From Rhizobium sp. PDO1-076 (GTDB lineage: Bacteria; Pseudomonadota; Alphaproteobacteria; Rhizobiales; Rhizobiaceae): a stretch of DNA of 64,000 nt. Positions 26,024-35,237 of this stretch are shown piece after piece. The notes beneath the pieces are model-generated. The model was not told the origin of the DNA, did no database searches, and saw only the letters and a program-made list of their open reading frames with translations. The stretch lies in NCBI RefSeq assembly GCF_000247475.1, contig NZ_AHZC01000397.1, forward strand, positions 30,495-94,494, written 5' to 3'. Made by a program: the position numbers and the translations under genes. Each line of letters opens with the position of its first letter. Position 1 is the first letter of the stretch.

Positions 26024-29000
26024 GGATCGGCTCCTTGACGGTTGCAAACGAAGTCAGGTAGCCGCGCAAGCCGGCCAGATCGAATACCTGCAGGTAAGCG
26101 CGGGCACCTTCGACAAAGGCGGCATGGGTGGTAGCGCCGGATAGTTCGGCAAGCTTTGCTTCTATCCCGCGCACATAGCCGATTTCGCAGAGCTGGATCA
26201 ACTCGTCCAGATGGGTGTGGCCGGGAGAGGCCGGTTTCAGCGCTGGAGCCGGCGGCTGAAACAGGCGCGGATCGTCGGCATAGATCCAGTCGAGGCCAAG
26301 GAACATGGCAAGCTTGTCGCGCAGGCGCTTGATGTCGACGGGCTTGGCAATCGCATCGTCGTGGCCCTCGCCACCGGCAGCCGGGGCGTCGCCGATATTG
26401 GCGGACAGCATCAGGATCGGCGCCTTCTGGCCGGCGTCGCGCAGCTTCTCGACGAGTTGCCAGCCATTCATGCCGGGCATCGAGATATCGACCAGGAAGA
26501 GATCAGGCCGAACGCCTTCGATGAGTGTCAGGCAGGCGGGGCCGCCGGCTGCGGTCAGCACGACAAAATCGAGCGGGGCGAGAACCTCGCGCATCAGTTC
26601 GCGATGATCCTCATTGTCATCGACCACGACGATCGTGCGCCGCGGGCCGGTATAGGAGGCGATCTTGCGTTCCGGGGCAGGGGCGGTGTTCGGCCGGTCG
26701 ATGGCCGACAGCATCAACCGGACCTTGAAGATCGAGCCCTTGTCGCGCTCGCTGGCAACCGCAATCTCGCCGCCAAGCGTGTTGGTCAGAAGCTTGGTGA
26801 TGGTCAGGCCGAGACCGAGGCCGGGCTGGGGCCGGATATTGTCGGCCTCGCCGCGCTGGAACGGCTCGTAGATCCGGTTGAGATCCTTCTCGGCAATGCC
26901 GCGGCCGGTATCGGTGACGGTGAAGGTCGCCACCTGGCTGCGATAGGTGACTTCGAAACGGACCACGCCCTCGTCGGTGAACTTGATGGCGTTGGACAGG
27001 AGGTTGACGAGGATCTGTCGGATACGCTTTTCGTCGGTGCGCACATAAAGCGGCAGGTTATGCGAGCGCTGGTGTTCGAAGACGAGGCCTTTGGCGGCGG
27101 CCTGGGGGGCGAACATGTCGATCAGCTGGTCGAGAAAGTCCTGGATGTTCACCTCGTTGGAAAAGACCTGCAGGCGGCCGGCCTCGATCTTGGAGATATC
27201 CAGAAGCCCGTCGATCAGGCCGGACAGGTGATCGGCGGAGCGGCGGATGACCTTGATCGCCGACTGTCGCGGCACGGGGATGGTCTCGTCGCGCTCGAGG
27301 ATCTGCGCATAGCCGAGCACGGCGTTGAGCGGCGTGCGCAGTTCGTGGCTGAGGCCGACGACATAGCGGCTCTTGGCGCGGTTGGCGGCTTCCGCGGTTT
27401 CCTTGGCGTTCTGCAGGGCCGCATCCGTCTTGCGGTGGGCGGCGATTTCCTTCAGCAGCAGCGTGTTCTGGCGCGACGATTCCTCTTCGGCGACGACGCG
27501 GCTGTCATGGGCAAGCACGTAGAACCAGGAGACGATGCCGGCGAGGATGGCGAAGATGAAGAAGACGACCAGCACGGTGCGATCGACCACCGTTGCCATT
27601 TCCGGCGTGGCGACATTCACCTGATGGGCGATCAGCGCGAGGATGGCACCTATCAGCGAGATCGACAGGACCGCGGTCAGGGCATAGCGGCCGAGCCGGG
27701 TGGAAAACCGCTGCAGCAGGACCTCGGGCAGGAAGGTGCGGGCGACGGCCGCAGCCTGGGCATTGATCCTGGCGTTCGGCTTGCACATGTCATGACAGCG
27801 GCTGTCGAGCGTGCAACACAGCGAACAGATCGGCGCGGCATAGGCGGGGCACCAGGCCATGTCTTCCGGCTCGAACGGATGTTCGCAGATCGAGCAGGTG
27901 ATGCCGGTCAGGTTCTTCCAGCTCTGGCGCGGCTTGCGGGCCAGGTAGAACTTGCCGTCACTCCACCAGGCGATCAGCGGAGAGATGACGAAGGCGATTA
28001 GCGTGACGAAGGTGGAGAGCGAAGCAAGCAGTGCGCCGAATGCGCCGAAATGGGCGGCCAGCGCGACGGTTGCCGACAGCAACATGGTGCCGCAACCGAC
28101 CGGATTGATGTCGTAGAGATGGGCGCGCTTGAATTCGATGCCGGGCGGCGACAGGCCGAGGCGCTTGTTGATGAACAGATCGGCCGATATGGCGCAGAGC
28201 CAGCTCATGGCGATGATCGAGAAAATGCCGAGCGTTTCTTCGAGCAGTTCGTAGATGCCGAGTTCCATCAGCAGGAGGGCGATGGCGACGTTGAACACCA
28301 ACCAGACGACGCGACCGGGATGGCTATGGGTCAGGCGGGAGAAGAAGTTCGACCAGGCCAGCGAGCCGGCATAGGCGTTCATCACGTTGATCTTCAGTTG
28401 CGAGATAACCACGAAACCGGCCATCAGCAGCATGGCGGCGGTCTCGTTGGGGATCATGTAGCCGAAGGCGGCGAGATACATCTGCGAGGGATCGGCGGCC
28501 TCGCCGACCGGAACGCCGGTTGCGAGCGTCAGCACGGCGAGGAAGGAACCGGCGAGCAGCTTGGGCACGCCGAGCACCACCCAACCGGAGCCGGCAAGGA
28601 AGATCGCGACCTTGTGGTGCAGCTTGCGTGCACCTTCCGGCGGCAGGAAGCGAAGGAAGTCGACCTGCTCGCCGATCTGCGGCATCAGCGCCAGGATGAC
28701 GGCGGAGGCCGCGCCGAATTCGACAAGGTCGAAAGGGGCCGTCTGGCCCATGCCGGCATTGGAGTGATTGATGCCGGCAAAGGCACGCCAGAGGTCGATC
28801 TTTTCCCAGTCGAGGAAGGCGATGAAGATGAACGGCAGGATGTTGAGCACGATCCAGATCGGCTGGGTGATCAGCTGGAATTTCGAGATCAGCCTGATGC
28901 CATAGGTGACAAGGGGCAGGACGACGACAGCCGATATGATGTAGCCGAGCCAGAGCGGTACGCCAAAGGCGAGCTGCAACGCACCGGTCATGATAGATGC

Positions 29001-29399
29001 CTCGATGGCGAACAGCATGAAGGTGAAGCTGGCATAGATCAGCGAGGTGATGGTCGAACCGATATAGCCGAAGCCGGCCCCGCGGGTGAGCAGGTCGATG
29101 TCGACGCCGTGGCGGATCGCATAACGGCTGATCGGCACGCCGACGAGCAGCATCAGGATGGAGGCCACGACAATGGCGAAAAAGGCGTTGGTGGTCCCAT
29201 AGGCGAGCGTGATCGTGCCGCCGATGGCCTCCAGTGCGAGGAAGGAAATGGCGCCGATCGCCGTCTGGGAAATCCGGCTGGACGAGAATTGCCGCGCACT
29301 CTTGGCGGTGAACCGCAGCGCATAGTCTTCAAGCGTCTGGTTGGCCACCCAGCGATTGTATTCGCGGCGGACGGGGATGATGCGTTGGCGTGCTGGCAT
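26016..29399 (-). CDS. NCS1-type permease fused to hybrid histidine kinase
   Basis: A 1127-residue fusion. Residues about 40-480 form a multi-helix transporter resembling NCS1 purine/cytosine/hydantoin permeases. Residues 502-539 hold eight cysteines (502, 505, 517, 525, 528, 529, 535, 539), a probable metal site. Two helices follow (about 572-592, 604-630), then a coiled linker. HisKA has SHELRTP with His685; HATPase has N803, DTGRGI at 830 and GLGLGL near 860. A receiver has Asp927/928, Asp971 and Lys1019. The C-terminal 90 residues are of unknown role. It should sense a transported nitrogen compound at the membrane and pass phosphate to the coupled LuxR-type regulator. Ligand and transport activity are unknown. 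Confidence 0.88.
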   Translation of the reverse strand: MPARQRIIPVRREYNRWVANQTLEDYALRFTAKSARQFSSSRISQTAIGAISFLALEAIGGTITLAYGTTNAFFAIVVASILMLLVGVPISRYAIRHGVDIDLLTRGAGFGYIGSTITSLIYASFTFMLFAIEASIMTGALQLAFGVPLWLGYIISAVVVLPLVTYGIRLISKFQLITQPIWIVLNILPFIFIAFLDWEKIDLWRAFAGINHSNAGMGQTAPFDLVEFGAASAVILALMPQIGEQVDFLRFLPPEGARKLHHKVAIFLAGSGWVVLGVPKLLAGSFLAVLTLATGVPVGEAADPSQMYLAAFGYMIPNETAAMLLMAGFVVISQLKINVMNAYAGSLAWSNFFSRLTHSHPGRVVWLVFNVAIALLLMELGIYELLEETLGIFSIIAMSWLCAISADLFINKRLGLSPPGIEFKRAHLYDINPVGCGTMLLSATVALAAHFGAFGALLASLSTFVTLIAFVISPLIAWWSDGKFYLARKPRQSWKNLTGITCSICEHPFEPEDMAWCPAYAAPICSLCCTLDSRCHDMCKPNARINAQAAAVARTFLPEVLLQRFSTRLGRYALTAVLSISLIGAILALIAHQVNVATPEMATVVDRTVLVVFFIFAILAGIVSWFYVLAHDSRVVAEEESSRQNTLLLKEIAAHRKTDAALQNAKETAEAANRAKSRYVVGLSHELRTPLNAVLGYAQILERDETIPVPRQSAIKVIRRSADHLSGLIDGLLDISKIEAGRLQVFSNEVNIQDFLDQLIDMFAPQAAAKGLVFEHQRSHNLPLYVRTDEKRIRQILVNLLSNAIKFTDEGVVRFEVTYRSQVATFTVTDTGRGIAEKDLNRIYEPFQRGEADNIRPQPGLGLGLTITKLLTNTLGGEIAVASERDKGSIFKVRLMLSAIDRPNTAPAPERKIASYTGPRRTIVVVDDNEDHRELMREVLAPLDFVVLTAAGGPACLTLIEGVRPDLFLVDISMPGMNGWQLVEKLRDAGQKAPILMLSANIGDAPAAGGEGHDDAIAKPVDIKRLRDKLAMFLGLDWIYADDPRLFQPPAPALKPASPGHTHLDELIQLCEIGYVRGIEAKLAELSGATTHAAFVEGARAYLQVFDLAGLRGYLTSFATVKEPIHG

Positions 29400-29506
29400 G
29401 CCTAAATTCTAGCGCCTTTTGTGAGCTGGCTGTCGTTTGGGCATTTTCACGGGAATGGCTGGAATAGCAAGGGCGGTTCGCAGGCGCTACAAAGCAAAGA
29501 CGGGTT

Positions 29507-29965
29507 TCACGGCTTGATGATGCCACCCTGATAATCCAGTTGATAGGCGAGGCGGTCGTTGACCAGGATGCGCTCGATGCCGCGGAAGCTGCGGTGGTCG
29601 CCGACGCTTTCATCGCGATATTCGCCGTCCGCGTGCTGGAAGACGAAGCCGCCAAGGAACCGGCCCTCCCGATAAAGAGCGGTGAGCGCAGATTTGATGA
29701 TGTTGCCGGCGCGCGTTCCGCAGAGGAGCGTCGGGTCCATGATGCGGCCATAGTAATTCATGGACCAAACCGGTTCATCGTCGATCCAGACGACTTCCTG
29801 GCCGAGAAAGTCGGTGCCGCCGAAATAGCTGTCCATGTAGCGGAATTCGTTCCGCTCATGGAGGATGTCATGCGAGCGCGTGCGGCAAGGCACTCGCGCA
29901 TGGTTCCCGCCACCGGCATAGCAGGCAGCCTTTGCCTCGATGATAAATTGTTCCAACTCCCTCAT
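29507..29965 (-). CDS. DUF5680-like protein
   Basis: A 152-residue soluble protein: FIIEAKAACYAGGG near the start, then RSHDILHERNEFRYMDSYFGG and GQEVVWIDDEPVWSMNYYGR. This matches the DUF5680 type, often found alone or as the tail of Xre regulators; its function is unknown. ATG 29965 is preferred to the longer frame (to 30130) because GAGGAGGG precedes it at the right distance. It lies 107 bases upstream of the transporter-kinase, same strand, and could be co-transcribed. Confidence 0.75.
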   Translation of the reverse strand: MRELEQFIIEAKAACYAGGGNHARVPCRTRSHDILHERNEFRYMDSYFGGTDFLGQEVVWIDDEPVWSMNYYGRIMDPTLLCGTRAGNIIKSALTALYREGRFLGGFVFQHADGEYRDESVGDHRSFRGIERILVNDRLAYQLDYQGGIIKP

Positions 29966-30184
29966 TGCTGCCCTCCTCTGATCGGAACATAAAGAGAACG
30001 TAGCGAGGCAAGCTGCGTGTTTCAAGATGCAAAATCGAATGTATGGGGTGTCAGCAGTGCAAATGGTCTCGGAACCATTGTGAAGTGTGAAGAAGCAGCC
30101 CCCTGTTGGCATTTTCGATCTTTCATTCACGCGGCCATGCTGTATGTGATGCCGACATCAGGAACGTGGGGACGAACCAAAATC

Positions 30185-30817
30185 ATGATGGAAATCTTTA
30201 CCGCCGCAGGTCTTGCGGCAATGTTCCAGGTCATCGCGATCGATCTGGTTCTGGCGGGCGACAATGCGATCGTCATCGGTCTGGCTGCTGCCGGTCTGCC
30301 GGCGCATCAGCGCAACAAGGCAATCCTTGTCGGCATCATTGCTGCGACGGTCATGCGTATCGGTTTTGCGTTGGGCACGGCCTACCTTCTCAACATTGTC
30401 GGCCTGCAATTGCTGGGTGGCGTGCTTCTGGCCTGGGTATGCTGGAAGATGTGGGTGGAGCTTCGCGCAGCGGCACATGTGCCACATCACGAGGGCGAAA
30501 CCGACGATGTCGAGCTGAACACCGACAAGACCTTTATGCAGGCGGCAATCCAGATTGTTATCGCCGATGTGTCGATGTCGCTGGACAACGTGCTGGCGGT
30601 TGCCGGCGCTGCCAAGGAACACACCTCGATCCTCGCGATCGGCCTTGTCCTGTCAATCGCGCTGATGGGCCTTGCGGCGAATTTCGTGGCCAAGCTGCTG
30701 CACAAGCATCGCTGGATTGCCTATGTCGGTCTCGGTGTCATCGTCTACGTCACCGTCACGATGATCTATCACGGCATGATCGAAGTCTGGCCCTACATTT
30801 CGGGCTACCTAGCATAA
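30185..30817 (+). CDS. TerC/YjbE-family integral membrane protein
   Basis: A 210-residue protein with about seven hydrophobic segments. Two acidic membrane motifs are typical of TerC/YjbE proteins: IDLVLAGDNAIVIGLA in helix 1, and its repeat IVIADVSMSLDNVLAVAGAA in the second half. The family is linked to metal (notably manganese) export. YjbE members are often under a yybP-ykoY riboswitch, but none could be recognised in the 219-base upstream spacer. Start codons at 30185 and 30188 are both possible. Confidence 0.88.
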   Translation: MMEIFTAAGLAAMFQVIAIDLVLAGDNAIVIGLAAAGLPAHQRNKAILVGIIAATVMRIGFALGTAYLLNIVGLQLLGGVLLAWVCWKMWVELRAAAHVPHHEGETDDVELNTDKTFMQAAIQIVIADVSMSLDNVLAVAGAAKEHTSILAIGLVLSIALMGLAANFVAKLLHKHRWIAYVGLGVIVYVTVTMIYHGMIEVWPYISGYLA

Positions 30818-30843
30818 GCGCTATCTGCCAAAGACCGATACAA

Positions 30844-30879
30844 GAATGCCGGATCCCGCAAAGGATCCGGCATTGCTCT
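30844..30879. terminator. Hairpin between convergent yjbE-like gene and bphP
   Basis: A perfect 12-bp stem (AATGCCGGATCC with GGATCCGGCATT) and six-base loop, followed by GCTCTT on plus and TCTTGT on minus. The T tracts are short, but the position between convergent stops fits a shared terminator. Confidence 0.7.
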
Positions 30880-30905
30880 TATCTCGGTTGTGCGGCCGAT
30901 CGATT

Positions 30906-33455
30906 TCAGTCGAGGTGGCTCTGCAATCGTGCGGAGAGCGCCGCCACCAGAGCAACGCTGTCATAGGGTTTGCGCACGACGGGCACGTCGGCGAAGTTTT
31001 CCGGCACGATGGAGCGGTCATCATAGCCGGTGGCGAAGACGAAGGGGATATTGCGCCGCGCCAGTTCCTCGGCAACCGGCACCGAGGTGTCGCGGCCGAG
31101 GTTGATGTCGAGAATGGCAATCCCCGGCGTGAAGTTTTTCAAGCGATTCAGGGCATCGGCGCTCGAACTCGCGGTGACGACGTTTTCCAGGCCGGCATCG
31201 GCCAGCATCATCTCGGCGTCCATGGCAATCAGCACTTGGTCCTCGACAAGAAGGATGCGAAGCGAGGAGTCGAGCACGGGCGCGGCACTGGCAGGTGTCG
31301 ATTGCAACATCTGGCTGTCCATCTGCGGTTCCACTTCTTCCCAAGATAAGAAACGCCCGGGTAGGCGGAATTCGGCAAACAGGCCGGTCGAACGATAGTC
31401 AACACGGCTGCTGCCACCCAGATCATAAGGAATGCTGCGCTCAATCAAGGCCGTGCCAAACCCCTTGCGGCTCGGCATGCCGACAGTCGGGCCGCCATCC
31501 TCGTCCCAGGTTATCAGGCAATCACCGTTCTCCTCGCTCTGCCACTGGACGGTGAGGCTGCCGCCGGGTGTGGACAGGGCGCCATATTTGGCGGCGTTGG
31601 TGCAGAGTTCATGAATGACCAGCGCCGCGACGGCGTGGGCCCTGGCATCCAGCGTCACCGATGGACCAAGCAGCGAAAATTTCGTGTTGCCTGCGCGATA
31701 GGGCAGCAGTTCCGTTTCCAGAAGGTTGCTCAGGCCACCGCCGCCGCCGCCTCGGGTCAACTGGTCGTGGGCATGGGAGAGAGCATGAATGCGGCCTCGC
31801 AGCGAGCCGATATAGTCCTCGATCGGGCGCGCATCTTTTGTCGGTGCAACGATGAGAGACTTGATAACGGCGAGGATATTCTTGACGCGATGGTTCAGTT
31901 CCTCATTCAGCATGCGCTGGCGGACATCGGCCTTGCTGCGTTCTTCCTCCATCATCTCGCTGTGGCGCAGCACGATTTCGACTGTGGCCGAGCGCACGGC
32001 TTCGGCGATCTCGATGTCGGATTCGCTCCACGGTTCTGCCTGGCGATGGACCGTCTCCCTCCAGATGGCAAAGCTCTTGCGCGGCGTCAGTCGATCGCCG
32101 AGTGGTCCGATGTCGTATGATTTCTCCGGATTGCCGGCCCAGTTCAGCGTCTGGAGACGTTCCTTGCGGAAAAAGAACAGATAGTCACGCGGGATCTGCG
32201 ATAGCGGGATGGCCATCAGCCCGGAGACATCCTCGAAATAGCTCTCCGCGGCGGGAAAGATCTCGGACAACATGTGGTTTGCCCAGATCCTGCCGTCGGC
32301 AACCTCGCCGACAAAACGCGCCAAGGCCGCTTCCCCGCCGGCTGGAGGCGTTGTTCCGACAGAGGTCCATCGCCCGTTCATCCACAAGCCGACGCCGTCG
32401 CAGTCGAGCAGTGACTGAAAGGCTGGCAGTGCGCCGACAAACAGCGCATCGACGTCGGAGTAATGCGAAGCCGTCTGGAGGAAATGGTCGAGCGAGCGCC
32501 GCGTTTCGTTGGCGATGTCGAGCTTGCGCTTCTGTTTCAGCGCCAGCAGATGTAGCGAGAAGAACTCGCCGAACATTTCAGCGGCGATACGCTCGGACAT
32601 GCTGAGGGTTTTCGGCGCGTAGTGATGACAAGCGATCAGGCCCCAGAGCGTGCCGTTGGTGATGATGGATATCGACATCGACGCGCCAACACCCATGTTG
32701 CGCAGATATTCGCAGTGGATCGGCGAAACGCTGCGCAGGTGCGCAAAGGAGAGGTCGAGGGGCATGCCGGCTGTGTCCAGCTCCGGAACGAGCGGCACCC
32801 GGGCGCCGCGGGCATCCGAGATCACCCGGATCGGATTCTGCATGTAAAGCGCGCGCGCCTGGCGGGGGATGTCGCTCGCCGGGAAATACTGTCCGAGGAA
32901 GCTCTCAAGGTCGTGGCGCTTGGCTTCGCTGACGACCTTGCCGGATCCATCTTCCTCGAAGCGATAGATCATCACCCGGTCATAACCGAGTACGGCCTGC
33001 ACCAGGCGGGCCGAGGCGCCGATCAGCGCGTCGATATCGGTGATGTCCTTGACGCGTCCGATCATCTCGCGCGCCAATTGAAGCGGCTGCGTGCGACGTA
33101 GTGACGGTTCAAACTCCACAATGGCGCCGCCGTCCTGGCGATGGACGGCGATATCGAAATGAGCGTCGTTCGGCATGCGCATATGTGCAAGCACAGCCGG
33201 GCGGCTGGCCTCGGGGGCGGCAGCAATTGCGTTGCGCAGATCGTGAGTGACTTCGGCGCCGAGCAAATCGAGAATCGACCGGCCGTTCAGGTCACCGTCG
33301 ACATGCAGCATAGCGCCGGCGTTGGCGGAATGGCGCAGAACCTTGGAAAGCTCGCGGTCGCTATGCAGCAGAAACCCATGGGGTTGAATGCTACCGGGGA
33401 CATGAATGGGTTCACGGTCGCAATTGGAGAGGTCAACGGAGTGTGCTGCGGGCAT
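30906..33455 (-). CDS. bphP: Bacteriophytochrome histidine kinase with fused receiver
   Basis: An 849-residue red/far-red photoreceptor. Cys12 near the N-terminus is the expected biliverdin-attachment site. A PAS domain (about 15-120) is followed by a GAF domain with the FPASDIPRQARALY motif (191-204) and by a PHY domain (about 320-500). The kinase is of the HWE type: phosphorylated His522 in LNEELNHRVKNILAV, with HELCTNAAKYGAL as the N box. A C-terminal receiver has Asp783 (ILDINLG) and Lys829. Start 33455 overlaps bphO by 23 bases and gives the correct N-terminus; the longer frame is not credible. Confidence 0.95.
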   Translation of the reverse strand: MPAAHSVDLSNCDREPIHVPGSIQPHGFLLHSDRELSKVLRHSANAGAMLHVDGDLNGRSILDLLGAEVTHDLRNAIAAAPEASRPAVLAHMRMPNDAHFDIAVHRQDGGAIVEFEPSLRRTQPLQLAREMIGRVKDITDIDALIGASARLVQAVLGYDRVMIYRFEEDGSGKVVSEAKRHDLESFLGQYFPASDIPRQARALYMQNPIRVISDARGARVPLVPELDTAGMPLDLSFAHLRSVSPIHCEYLRNMGVGASMSISIITNGTLWGLIACHHYAPKTLSMSERIAAEMFGEFFSLHLLALKQKRKLDIANETRRSLDHFLQTASHYSDVDALFVGALPAFQSLLDCDGVGLWMNGRWTSVGTTPPAGGEAALARFVGEVADGRIWANHMLSEIFPAAESYFEDVSGLMAIPLSQIPRDYLFFFRKERLQTLNWAGNPEKSYDIGPLGDRLTPRKSFAIWRETVHRQAEPWSESDIEIAEAVRSATVEIVLRHSEMMEEERSKADVRQRMLNEELNHRVKNILAVIKSLIVAPTKDARPIEDYIGSLRGRIHALSHAHDQLTRGGGGGGLSNLLETELLPYRAGNTKFSLLGPSVTLDARAHAVAALVIHELCTNAAKYGALSTPGGSLTVQWQSEENGDCLITWDEDGGPTVGMPSRKGFGTALIERSIPYDLGGSSRVDYRSTGLFAEFRLPGRFLSWEEVEPQMDSQMLQSTPASAAPVLDSSLRILLVEDQVLIAMDAEMMLADAGLENVVTASSSADALNRLKNFTPGIAILDINLGRDTSVPVAEELARRNIPFVFATGYDDRSIVPENFADVPVVRKPYDSVALVAALSARLQSHLD

Positions 33456-33999
33456 CAAGAGTACTTTCGAACGCGTTGCGGGCATAGTCGAAGGCGGTAT
33501 TTGCCCATGCCACAGCGGCTTGTTCGTCATATACCCACACTTTCTCCATACGATCCGAGAACGCGCGCCAGCTGGAAAAGTTCCGTGCCTGGTGAAAAAG
33601 ATGTCGGGCGCCGAAATCAGCGGAAAATCCGATGTTTTCGGCACGTTTCGCCAGCACGCGCGCGCCAAGAGCCGAGCCTTCGAGCACATATAGAAGCCCG
33701 ATCAGGCCGTTGCCGGGCGGCGGGACGAAGGGCTCCAGTTGCGCGGGGGTGTCAATGCCGAGGTCGGCCAGATCGTCGGCGATCTCTGTGCCATAGGCGC
33801 CCGGCCGCCATTCGCCGAGCTCTTCCGGCATGCTCTTGTCCTCCAGCCATGCCTCGACCGGCAGGCGGAAGCGTGCCATGCCGCTCAGATAACGCCGATA
33901 GGCTTGCGGTGTGTCGAAATCACCGATCAGCGCGTCGAGCGCCTGATGCGCGGCGGCGGTCTGGGTTTTCAGGCCTAGCCGTCTTGGGGGAAGATCCAT
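33433..33999 (-). CDS. bphO: Heme oxygenase BphO
   Basis: A 188-residue bacterial heme oxygenase that opens heme to biliverdin, the chromophore for the adjacent phytochrome. His18 in TAAAHQALD is the likely heme ligand, and GLLYVLEGSALGARVLAKR is the conserved distal-helix segment. It is first in a two-gene unit whose end overlaps bphP. Confidence 0.92.
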   Translation of the reverse strand: MDLPPRRLGLKTQTAAAHQALDALIGDFDTPQAYRRYLSGMARFRLPVEAWLEDKSMPEELGEWRPGAYGTEIADDLADLGIDTPAQLEPFVPPPGNGLIGLLYVLEGSALGARVLAKRAENIGFSADFGARHLFHQARNFSSWRAFSDRMEKVWVYDEQAAVAWANTAFDYARNAFESTLDARSTLR

Positions 34000-34081
34000 G
34001 ATCTGGTTTTCGCTTTTTATGTGGTAGTCCAGCGTGCGCGATTGGCGGGTGACACGTCTTGCCTGATCGTCGCTTTTCGGG

Positions 34082-34960
34082 TCAGAGGCGGCCGAGAAGG
34101 TCGGCCTTTTTGGCGGAAAACTCTTCGTCGGTCAAAATGCCCTTGCCATGCAGTTCGGCAAGCCGTTCGATCTTGGCGAAGATGTCCGCTTCTGCGTCTG
34201 TCGATGCGATGGACTGAACGGAGAGCGGGTTTGGCGGCGGGGTATTCGACGGCTGTTGGGGCCAGTGCATGGCTTCGGCGCGGGCCGGCGCAAGGCCTGA
34301 GTGGCGGGATATGGTCTGGGGTTCCACCGGGGCCATTGCCGCTGCCGGGAATTGCGGCTGAACGACCGGCAGATCAGCCACGCGCACCAGTCCGTATTGC
34401 GAGTTGAAGGTCAAAGACTGGTCGCCGCTCTGCTGCTGCGAGAAGCCGCCAATATGGTGGTCTCCGGTGTCATAGATTGTCTGATGTCCAGCAAGGTCGA
34501 TGACAAGCCGGCGGCTTTCGGGAAAGAAGGCATAACGCAGATTGTTCTGGCTGCCGACCGAGGCGGGATGGCCAAGCTCGGCCGGCCATCCACCGGACGA
34601 CATTGAGGTGCCGCCGGAGACGAACAGGCTGACGCTGCCGCCGCCCTGCTGCTGCGATTGCCCCTGATAGGAGGTCGGCATCGGGCCGAGCATGTCCTGG
34701 CTGCGGATCAGGCCGGACAGTTCCTGGCACAGCCAGTCGACCTTGGCTTTGAGGCCATTGTTGAACATGTCGCCAACCATTGTCATGCCGCCGAGCGACC
34801 ACTGGCCCATGCCGCCGAGTTCGGGATGGTTGAACTGGGCCTGGGTGCCACCGCCTGCGGCGACCGCCATCAGCATATGGGTTGCGGCATCAAGGCTGAT
34901 GCCGTGACGGCTGGCCACTTCGGTGAGAATTCGACGGCCATCTTCGCTTAACGGTCGCAT
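34082..34960 (-). CDS. SHOCT-domain protein
   Basis: A 292-residue protein. Residues about 1-90 are helical with Gly/Met-rich repeats, a middle Gly/Ser/Gln-rich region (about 95-125) is low complexity, and a Pro/Gln-rich linker (about 200-255) follows. The last 33 residues match the SHOCT domain (short C-terminal oligomerisation module): KIERLAELHGKGILTDEEF. No signal peptide or catalytic motif was seen. The start at 34960 follows GGGAGG. Function is unknown; it may oligomerise or bind nucleic acid. Confidence 0.75.
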   Translation of the reverse strand: MRPLSEDGRRILTEVASRHGISLDAATHMLMAVAAGGGTQAQFNHPELGGMGQWSLGGMTMVGDMFNNGLKAKVDWLCQELSGLIRSQDMLGPMPTSYQGQSQQQGGGSVSLFVSGGTSMSSGGWPAELGHPASVGSQNNLRYAFFPESRRLVIDLAGHQTIYDTGDHHIGGFSQQQSGDQSLTFNSQYGLVRVADLPVVQPQFPAAAMAPVEPQTISRHSGLAPARAEAMHWPQQPSNTPPPNPLSVQSIASTDAEADIFAKIERLAELHGKGILTDEEFSAKKADLLGRL

Positions 34961-35126
34961 GCGCCACCTCCCGCAGTGCAAAAGGACCGGAAAGGGCCGA
35001 TGCCCCTCCGTCTTTGCCGAGGAGCCCTAGCACAGGACTGGGCTGCAGGACAGCGTCTCGATCAAAGCGGTGGAAGGCCGGGGTTTTGAAGCCAGTGGGC
35101 CTCTTGTTCCGCGTTTCCCCCCTGGC

Positions 35127-35144
35127 ATACGTCAAACGACGTAT
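35127..35144. promoter_or_regulatory. Perfect inverted repeat upstream of urtA (candidate operator)
   Basis: ATACGTC-AAAC-GACGTAT, seven-base arms around a four-base spacer, centred about 102 bases before the urtA start. The two-fold symmetry and position fit a dimeric regulator's binding site. The regulator is not identified. Confidence 0.45.
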
Positions 35145-35237
35145 ACGGTTTTGCGGCGCAGCATCCGATAGTCCCCTCCAGCAACGGTTAAATTTCATTA
35201 ACCGACCGGTTGCGAACAAGAAGAGGGGTTCACGGCG

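Noticed and set aside
26211..29405. Long plus-strand frames opposite the transporter-kinase
   Set aside because: No start signals or domains, and they mirror a high-GC coding strand whose minus-strand protein has intact kinase motifs.
29990..30184. Possible yybP-ykoY (manganese) riboswitch upstream of the YjbE/TerC gene
   Set aside because: The expected conserved loops could not be found by eye; an Infernal search would be needed.
34082..34960. SHOCT protein as a new toxin or phage defence gene
   Set aside because: Low-complexity composition and a generic SHOCT tail give no catalytic or defence motif; no partner gene is adjacent.
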